From positions 1-9,101 of the forward strand of contig JAITOM010000262.1 in the NCBI GenBank assembly GCA_031289975.1: a DNA stretch of 9,101 nt. Direction: 5' to 3'. The notes under the pieces are model-generated. The model saw only the letters and a program-made list of their open reading frames with translations. It had not been told where the DNA came from and searched no databases. Below, piece by piece: positions 4,482-9,101 of the stretch (the stretch's first letter is position 1; every line of letters begins with the position of its first letter). Made by a program: the position numbers and the translations under genes. Origin of the DNA: Methanobrevibacter sp. Lineage in GTDB: Archaea > Methanobacteriota > Methanobacteria > Methanobacteriales > Methanobacteriaceae.

Positions 4482-5672
4482 ATGAATAGATTAGCATGGG
4501 GAAATTGTAGTGAATTAGAGGATGATGAATTTTATAATAGAATAGAAGAGATAGATTTTTTAAAATCATTATTGGAATCCAGTTCAAATAGAACTTCACC
4601 AACAATAGTGGTTCCAGGACTTAGAGGAGTTGGAAAAACAGTTTTACTGAAAAAAATAAAAAAAGAATTAGAAAGAGATTTTTTAATAGTTTACATAGAT
4701 TTAACTCTTACATACAGTTTCCAAATAGGTCAGTTAAATGAAGTGTCTTTAATGGAACATTTATATCAATCATTGATGAAATCTTGTGAAGAAAAAAAAT
4801 TTAAAACCTTTAAGGATAAACTAAAAAAAACCATAAAAACTAAAAAAATTAAAGTAGGTCAAATTATGGATTTTGAAGGCTATCCAATACCAATACCTGA
4901 AAGTGAAACAGACATTAAAAATCTATTGGATTTTGTATTAGATTTACCTCAAAAAATTTATGAAGAACATGAAAATGAAATAAAAGGAGTCATTATAATA
5001 TTAGATGAATTTCATGCACTGACTGATTTAGGTAAAAATCTTAAACAATTCTTCTGGCTATTTAGAGGAAAAATTCAAAGTCAAAGAAATGTATCATACA
5101 TCTTCTCATCATCAATTAATTCAAACAACCAAATAATTGAAACCCTCTCAGGAAGTGAAGGAGCATTTGGAGGAAGAGTTTTAACCTTAACTATTAACCC
5201 ATTTACCAAGGAAACAGTCAAAAGCTATTTAGAAGAAAAGGTTCCAGAATTAAAATTCGATGATAAAGGTTTCGAGAGATTTTACAGTTGTACTAAAGGA
5301 CTTCCTTTTTATATCAATACCTTTGCCAATTTACTCCCAAAAAACACCATTTTAGATGATGAAAATGTTAAAAATGAATTTCGAAAAAGTATATCCCTAC
5401 TTGCCAATTCTTTAAAACTAAAATGGGGAAGATTATATCTAAGCGAACAAAAAATCATCACAACTTTGTTATACGATGACATGAAAAGAATGGAAATAGG
5501 AAAAAAATTAAACAGACAAACTGGTTCATTAAGCACCCCCTTAAATAAGCTTATTAACGAAAACCTAATAAAATTAGAAAATAAAAAATATACGATATCT
5601 GAACCAATTCTAAAAGAATGGTTAAAAGCAGAATATAAAAATAAAGGTGTTTTTCCATACAGATTGGAATAA
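4482..5672 (+). CDS. AAA+ ATPase of the archaeal ATPase_2/AAA_16 kind
   Basis: This 396-residue protein has an N-terminal NRIEEIDFLKSLL segment, found at the start of this family, a Walker A motif GLRGVGKT (residues 46-53), and a Walker B motif VIIILDEFHAL (Asp175, Glu176). A sensor-1-like stretch, SYIFSSSINSNNQ, follows. The C-terminal third (about 300-396) is helical and contains LNRQTGSLSTPLNKLINENLI, which looks like a winged-helix domain. Such proteins are common as multi-copy families in archaea and are cytoplasmic; few have a known role, and some resemble STAND signalling ATPases or Orc/Cdc6 in layout. No fused nuclease domain is visible here. AAGGAGAT lies about nine bases before ATG 4482, a strong ribosome binding site. 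Upstream palindromic repeats may control it. The specific function is unknown. Confidence 0.85.
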   Translation: MNRLAWGNCSELEDDEFYNRIEEIDFLKSLLESSSNRTSPTIVVPGLRGVGKTVLLKKIKKELERDFLIVYIDLTLTYSFQIGQLNEVSLMEHLYQSLMKSCEEKKFKTFKDKLKKTIKTKKIKVGQIMDFEGYPIPIPESETDIKNLLDFVLDLPQKIYEEHENEIKGVIIILDEFHALTDLGKNLKQFFWLFRGKIQSQRNVSYIFSSSINSNNQIIETLSGSEGAFGGRVLTLTINPFTKETVKSYLEEKVPELKFDDKGFERFYSCTKGLPFYINTFANLLPKNTILDDENVKNEFRKSISLLANSLKLKWGRLYLSEQKIITTLLYDDMKRMEIGKKLNRQTGSLSTPLNKLINENLIKLENKKYTISEPILKEWLKAEYKNKGVFPYRLE

Positions 5673-5686
5673 TTCTTTTAATTAAC

Positions 5687-5809
5687 ATGAGCAAAAATAT
5701 TTTACTTAATAAACAAATCGCTTTAATAAGAAATAATCTTTTATTATTAATAATTGCAGAATATCTTCTTAAAATCAAAATAACAAAATGTATATTAAAT
5801 GAGCTATAA
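5687..5809 (+). CDS. Possible 40-residue peptide after the ATPase gene
   Basis: ATG at 5687, only 14 bases after the ATPase stop codon, opens 40 codons ending in TAA at 5807. The peptide is rich in Leu and Ile with a hydrophobic centre (LLLLIIAEYLL) flanked by Lys and Arg, so it could form a helix at a membrane or against a partner. No ribosome binding site precedes it. I do not recognise it; it may be a real small protein, a gene remnant or chance. Confidence 0.2.
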   Translation: MSKNILLNKQIALIRNNLLLLIIAEYLLKIKITKCILNEL

Positions 5810-6072
5810 TATATATAAATTAAATAAATTAAAATTAAATAAATTAAATATTGTCATTATGGAAGAATTTTTAAAAATTTTAAAATGATCACTTTTTATT
5901 AAATTATTTAATTTTAAATATCACTTTATAAAAAGTTATAATTTTAAATTTAAATAATATAAACATATTTTAATTAATATAAATAATTTTAAATTAAATA
6001 TTTTAATTTAAATTAAAAATATTTTAATAATATTCATTTTTAAAAAAATTATTTATCAAAAACAATATAAAA
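5810..6072. other. Almost pure A/T spacer
   Basis: Apart from about ten G or C bases this stretch is only A and T, with overlapping runs such as AAATTAAATAAATTAAAAT. No gene, RNA gene or clear hairpin with G/C pairs is visible. An A/T-only stretch, TATAATATATATAAAT, at about 5805-5820 resembles a TATA region but is nearly 400 bases from mptA. Two short related segments containing ATCACTTT lie at about 5888 and 5920. The stretch leads directly into the 24-bp tandem repeat. Confidence 0.4.
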
Positions 6073-6199
6073 ATTAAAATTAAATTAAAAATTAGAATTA
6101 AAATTAAATTAAAAATTAGAATTAAAATTAAATTAAAAATTAGAATTAAAATTAAATTAAAAATTAGAATTAAAATTAAATTAAATTAAATTAAAAATC
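6073..6199 (+). repeat. 24-bp A/T tandem repeat upstream of mptA
   Basis: Four identical 24-base copies run head to tail at 6073-6096, 6097-6120, 6121-6144 and 6145-6168. Each consists of ATTAAAATTAAATT followed by AAAAATTAGA. A fifth copy starts at 6169, matches for about 17 bases, then turns into extra AAATT units and ends one base before the ATG at 6200. The only G in each unit is in TTAGA, which makes the period easy to see. The array fills the promoter and leader region of mptA; each unit contains a TATA-like AATTAAAAAT. Confidence 0.92.
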
Positions 6200-6226
6200 A
6201 TGAAAAATGCATGTGAGATGACATAC

Positions 6227-7168
6227 ATGGGATTACAGTTTCCAGATACCCAAGATAACAGTCCAAGAATTCCTATTCATTTAACCAGAGTTGGAGTAAC
6301 AGGAATTAAAAAATTAATAAAAATTGACAGAGGTGATAAAAGACCTATAGTTTTACTACCCACATTTAATGCATTTGTTGACCTTCCAAGTCATCAAAAA
6401 GGCATACACATGTCTCGAAACCCTGAAGCTATTAGTGAAGTTGTTGAAGAAGTTGTTAACAGTGAAAATGTAGAAGTTGAATCTTTATGTGCTGATATTG
6501 TAAACACATTGATGGCTAAACATGAATATGCTGAAGTTGCAGAGGTGAGTATGAAAAGCGATTTCATGTTTATTAGAAAATCACCTGTAACTAAAAATAA
6601 AAGCCAAGAGATGACAAAAATAATAGCTAAATCAGTGGGTTATAGAAAAAATGGAAGAGTTACTATTCGAAAAAGTATTGGTGCTGAAGTAGTTGGTATG
6701 ACTGTTTGTCCGTGTGCTCAAGAATCTGTTAAACAAGCGGATAGAGTCAAATTATTAGAATTCTTAGATGAAGAAACCGTTGAAAAAGTTATTAATACAG
6801 TTAGTTTTGCATCACATAATCAAAGAGGAATAGGAACCATTATAATTGATGTCCCTGAAAACCAAAATGTTGAAGGAGAAGATATAATAAAAATTATAGA
6901 AAGTTCTATGAGTTCCAATGTTTGTGAAATTCTAAAAAGACCAGATGAAAATGCTGTGGTTATGGAAGCACATAAAAATCCTTATTTTGTTGAAGATTGT
7001 GTAAGAAATATGGTTGAAAAAATAGTTCAGCAATACTCTCATTTACCTGATGATACATTAGTAACAGCGCGTCAAGTAAATGAAGAAAGTATTCATAGAC
7101 ATAATGCTTTTGCTGAGAAAATTGCTACAATGGCTACATTAAAATCTGAACTAACCCATCACCAATAA
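6227..7168 (+). CDS. mptA: GTP cyclohydrolase IV (MptA), methanopterin pathway
   Basis: MptA converts GTP to 7,8-dihydroneopterin 2',3'-cyclic phosphate with a metal ion (Fe(II) in the characterised archaeal enzyme), the first step towards the pterin of tetrahydromethanopterin, the C1 carrier of methanogenesis. It belongs to the FolE2/MptA family. Visible family motifs, numbered from ATG 6227, are HLTRVGVTGIKKLI near the N-terminus, FVDLPSHQKGIHMSR (51-64, with His56 and His61), VCPCAQE (Cys161 and Cys163) and a late TARQVNEESIHRHNAFAE. The length of 313 residues is normal. ATG 6200 is in frame and adds nine residues, but only A/T repeats lie before it. ATG 6227 has GAGATGA five bases upstream, close to the archaeal GAGGTGA site, so it is preferred. 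The neighbouring gene at 7202 follows after 33 bases and is probably cotranscribed. Confidence 0.93.
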   Translation: MGLQFPDTQDNSPRIPIHLTRVGVTGIKKLIKIDRGDKRPIVLLPTFNAFVDLPSHQKGIHMSRNPEAISEVVEEVVNSENVEVESLCADIVNTLMAKHEYAEVAEVSMKSDFMFIRKSPVTKNKSQEMTKIIAKSVGYRKNGRVTIRKSIGAEVVGMTVCPCAQESVKQADRVKLLEFLDEETVEKVINTVSFASHNQRGIGTIIIDVPENQNVEGEDIIKIIESSMSSNVCEILKRPDENAVVMEAHKNPYFVEDCVRNMVEKIVQQYSHLPDDTLVTARQVNEESIHRHNAFAEKIATMATLKSELTHHQ

Positions 7169-7201
7169 TAATATAGGCTAAAAACTTTTTGTGGGGATTG
7201 T

Positions 7202-7648
7202 ATGGTAAAATTACATAAAATTGCTGGAGATGTTATGGAATATTTGGATGCTTTTAAAAACTCAAGACCATCATTAAATTCTGAATTTATACTGATTGTA
7301 CGAGGATTATCTTCTAAAAACATAGCTATTAATGAAATTAGTGGTGTTTTAGATGATTTGGTTGAATATTTGGATGGAAAAGTTTTAGATGAAATTTCAG
7401 ATAATGCTGCTAAACTAATTAATAGAATGGACGAACAAATACGTTCCACTGTGAACATCACTGGTGATACAGACTCTGGTGGAATAATGAGAATGAAAAA
7501 AGATCTTGAAAATCTTAATGTTGCTACAGAGTATAGATTAATTAATCTTAAATATGTTGGTGTTTTTGTTGCGATGTGGAAAGATAAAGGAGATTTTGGT
7601 CCTGTATTTGTTGAAGTTGCAGTCTCTGATGATGAAGGCACCACTTAA
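7202..7648 (+). CDS. Conserved methanogen hypothetical protein (possibly DUF2120)
   Basis: This 148-residue acidic protein starts at ATG 7202 with a GGGGATT ribosome binding site two to three bases before it, 33 bases after the mptA stop codon. The N-terminal half reads IAGDVMEYLDAFKNSRPSLNSEFILIVRGLS and then becomes helical. The C-terminal part, LKYVGVFVAMWKDKGDFGPVFVEVAVSDDE, looks like a two-strand beta hairpin. There is no signal peptide, membrane span or cysteine. It resembles a short archaeal family of unknown function that I recall as DUF2120, but this assignment is from memory. Tight spacing to mptA suggests coexpression, not necessarily a role in methanopterin synthesis. It converges with the transferase gene at 7668, leaving 19 bases between the two stop codons. 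Confidence 0.8.
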   Translation: MVKLHKIAGDVMEYLDAFKNSRPSLNSEFILIVRGLSSKNIAINEISGVLDDLVEYLDGKVLDEISDNAAKLINRMDEQIRSTVNITGDTDSGGIMRMKKDLENLNVATEYRLINLKYVGVFVAMWKDKGDFGPVFVEVAVSDDEGTT

Positions 7649-7667
7649 TCATCTTATACTATTTTCT

Positions 7668-8420
7668 TTACAATAATTGATTATCTATATCGGATAATAA
7701 AATCTCTTTTGGATTTGTATTTATATCTTTTTTTGAGCAAACGGATATGAAATATTGATTATTCAATCCCCATGTTTTTAATTTCAGATCTTTATTTATT
7801 TTAAAAACATTATTATTAACAATACCTTTAATATTCTCTTTAGAAATGTTTTTAATCATGTTATCTTTAATTTTGTTTTCTTCTATATATATATCTATTA
7901 ATTCATGTTTATCAATAATTTTTTTCTCTATATTTACTATAAACGATTTTAAATCTACTATTCCTGTTCCTTTCATTTTCACATAGCTTTCTTTTAAAGT
8001 CCATATTTTAAAGAAAGTATTTATAGGATTTTCACTGTTAATTATTTCTTTATGTTCCTTTAAATGAAAAAAATGATTAGACAATCCACTATAATCTAAA
8101 TTTTGGATTTTTTCAATGTCTACTCCAATATCCTCATCATAAACTCCAACCATAACCAATTCACCACTATGGGAAATATTAAAAGAAATATTAGGATAAT
8201 TATCTAAAAATGGTTTGCCATTACCATCAATATTTATTATATAATCTTCAATTCCAATCCTACTAAGAATAAACTTTAATAGTATCCTTCCTCCTCCAGA
8301 AAGATATTTATCTCTATCAAAAAGATATTTTTTATCAAGAGTTTTTAGATAATCTTTAGATAAATAATTTTTCATAGTATTCATGCCAATGGAAGTTATA
8401 TCCAAATAATTTAAAAACAT
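7668..8420 (-). CDS. Sfp-type 4'-phosphopantetheinyl transferase
   Basis: The enzyme moves the phosphopantetheine arm of coenzyme A onto a serine of a carrier protein domain, converting it from the apo to the active holo form. The 250 residues carry the Sfp-family signature: NGKPFL (67-72), NISHS (81-85), GVDIEKI (99-105, metal ligands Asp101 and Glu103) and KIWTLKESYVKMKGTG (138-153, Glu144 and Lys148 corresponding to Glu151 and Lys155 of Sfp). The C-terminal part is Lys/Asn-rich and less conserved. Archaea generally lack fatty acid synthase, so the likely substrate is a nonribosomal peptide synthetase or similar protein elsewhere in the genome; such synthetases are known in Methanobrevibacter ruminantium. 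No clear ribosome binding site precedes ATG 8420; an A/T-rich promoter-like stretch with AATATATTAG sits just upstream, so a short or absent leader is possible. Confidence 0.92.
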   Translation of the reverse strand: MFLNYLDITSIGMNTMKNYLSKDYLKTLDKKYLFDRDKYLSGGGRILLKFILSRIGIEDYIINIDGNGKPFLDNYPNISFNISHSGELVMVGVYDEDIGVDIEKIQNLDYSGLSNHFFHLKEHKEIINSENPINTFFKIWTLKESYVKMKGTGIVDLKSFIVNIEKKIIDKHELIDIYIEENKIKDNMIKNISKENIKGIVNNNVFKINKDLKLKTWGLNNQYFISVCSKKDINTNPKEILLSDIDNQLL

Positions 8421-8604
8421 TATCTAATATATTTGATTTTTTTAATATTTATAATATAAGAAGATGGAATAACCATAATTTGATTTCATTTACTATTAAT
8501 AATTAATTAATGTTCAATATTTAATAAAAATTATTTAAAAATATTTTTTAAATGTTTAACTAAAATTTAAATAATTAAATAACAAATAAGCATTTAAATA
8601 TCAA

Positions 8605-9101
8605 TTAAAATTGAAAAGATACTGTTAAAACTACTAAAGTCTCAAATAAGTTTTTTTTATTTAAAACATCATACATCGACTGATCTTTAACCACAAGATC
8701 CTTTTGAGCTTCAACACTCATGACATCGAACTCATCATGACTACCCATCCCACCCGCTCCAGCTATTCCAATTGCTTTATAAAGAGCAACAGCATCCAAC
8801 GAATTCGTATTCTCCATTAACAAACCTATATTATCCTGCAATTCAGTTAAATTATTACTTATGGCTCCAGAAGCAGCTATTGGAATTAATAAGATAATAA
8901 TCCCAAGATTTGTATTGTTAACTACCCATTCATTGGTTTGTTTAACAGCTTGCAAAATATATTCACCTAAAAAAGCATCATCAAATTGATTAAAGGACTA
9001 ACCTTAATAGCTTGTTCCGCTACTTCTTTTACACTATCCCCAATAACAATTCCACTAATTAAAAAATCCTCAAATACCATATCATGAAAATCACGAGTCC
9101 T
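8605..9101 (-). pseudogene. Broken CitG-like (triphosphoribosyl-dephospho-CoA synthase family) gene, 5' end outside window
   Basis: On the minus strand the window end encodes RTRDFHDMVFEDFLISG and continues to EQAIKV, typical of the N-terminal half of CitG/MdcB-like proteins. At about 8990-9000 the frame shifts: the first frame runs into TAG at 8969, while the match goes on in another frame as FDDAFLGEYILQAV, then NNTNLGIIILLIPIAA, LMENTNSLDAVALYKAI and AGAGGMGSHDEFDV. These are the conserved family blocks. The shifted frame ends in TAA at 8605 after an unrelated-looking tail, well before the usual C-terminal region. Both the frameshift and the short end argue for an inactive gene. Intact CitG makes the precursor of the citrate lyase prosthetic group; methanogen relatives have no clear role. 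A sequencing error could explain the frameshift but not the short end. Confidence 0.78.

Noticed and set aside
5309..5536. A minus-strand frame opposite the ATPase gene
   Set aside because: It lies wholly inside the ATPase coding region on the other strand and resembles no family.
5554..5778. A 74-codon hydrophobic frame on the minus strand over the end of the ATPase gene
   Set aside because: Over half of it is antisense to the conserved ATPase winged-helix part and it has no ribosome binding site; hydrophobicity follows from the T-rich strand.
6073..6199. A possible CRISPR array
   Set aside because: The 24-base units are head to tail with no spacers and are almost pure A/T, so this is a simple tandem repeat.
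7159..7644. A 161-codon open frame on the minus strand covering the gene at 7202-7648
   Set aside because: It is a mirror of the plus-strand gene, which has a ribosome binding site, operon spacing to mptA and a natural protein composition; the minus-strand translation is rich in Ser, Thr and Ile and resembles no family I know.

Overview
The window looks like a chromosomal stretch of a very AT-rich methanogenic archaeon of the order Methanobacteriales, most likely Methanobrevibacter or a close relative. The evidence is an mptA gene (GTP cyclohydrolase IV, first step of the methanopterin pathway), an archaeal-type AK6/Fap7 nucleotide kinase, a rubrerythrin, archaeal-style GGAGGTGA-like ribosome binding sites, long A/T-only spacers and no bacterial-type gene organisation.

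Layout. (1) Positions 1-315 hold the 3' end of a rubrerythrin, followed by two perfect inverted repeats that abut each other (344-440). (2) Positions about 440-3590 form an accessory segment: a Panacea-domain (SocA-like) antitoxin gene overlapping a RelE-like toxin gene (645-1521), then a PIN-domain toxin gene overlapping a gene for a 59-residue protein (1955-2675), then a second copy of that PIN/59-residue unit in which the PIN gene is broken but the small gene is intact (about 2679-3190). A gene-poor A-rich spacer follows, with a possible 35-residue hydrophobic peptide on the minus strand. (3) Positions 3608-4276 encode an AK6-type kinase with an Asn/Lys-rich insert. (4) A palindromic repeat pair (4316-4418) precedes a AAA+ ATPase of the archaeal ATPase_2/AAA_16 kind (4482-5672). 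(5) A 400-bp almost pure A/T spacer ends in a 24-bp tandem repeat directly upstream of mptA. mptA is followed closely by a conserved hypothetical gene (7202-7648). (6) On the minus strand lie an Sfp-type 4'-phosphopantetheinyl transferase (7668-8420), convergent with the preceding gene, and a frameshifted, shortened gene related to triphosphoribosyl-dephospho-CoA synthase (CitG-like), which runs off the window end.

How the genes fit together. Housekeeping genes (mptA, AK6 kinase, rubrerythrin) are interleaved with a small toxin-antitoxin island. The most distinctive signals are the duplicated PIN/59-residue module with selective decay of the toxin copy, the archaeal Panacea/RelE-like pair, the back-to-back hairpins, the tandem repeat in the mptA leader, and the Sfp-type transferase, which suggests carrier-protein (NRPS-type) chemistry elsewhere in the genome. 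All functional statements rest on motif recognition by eye; no database search was run.
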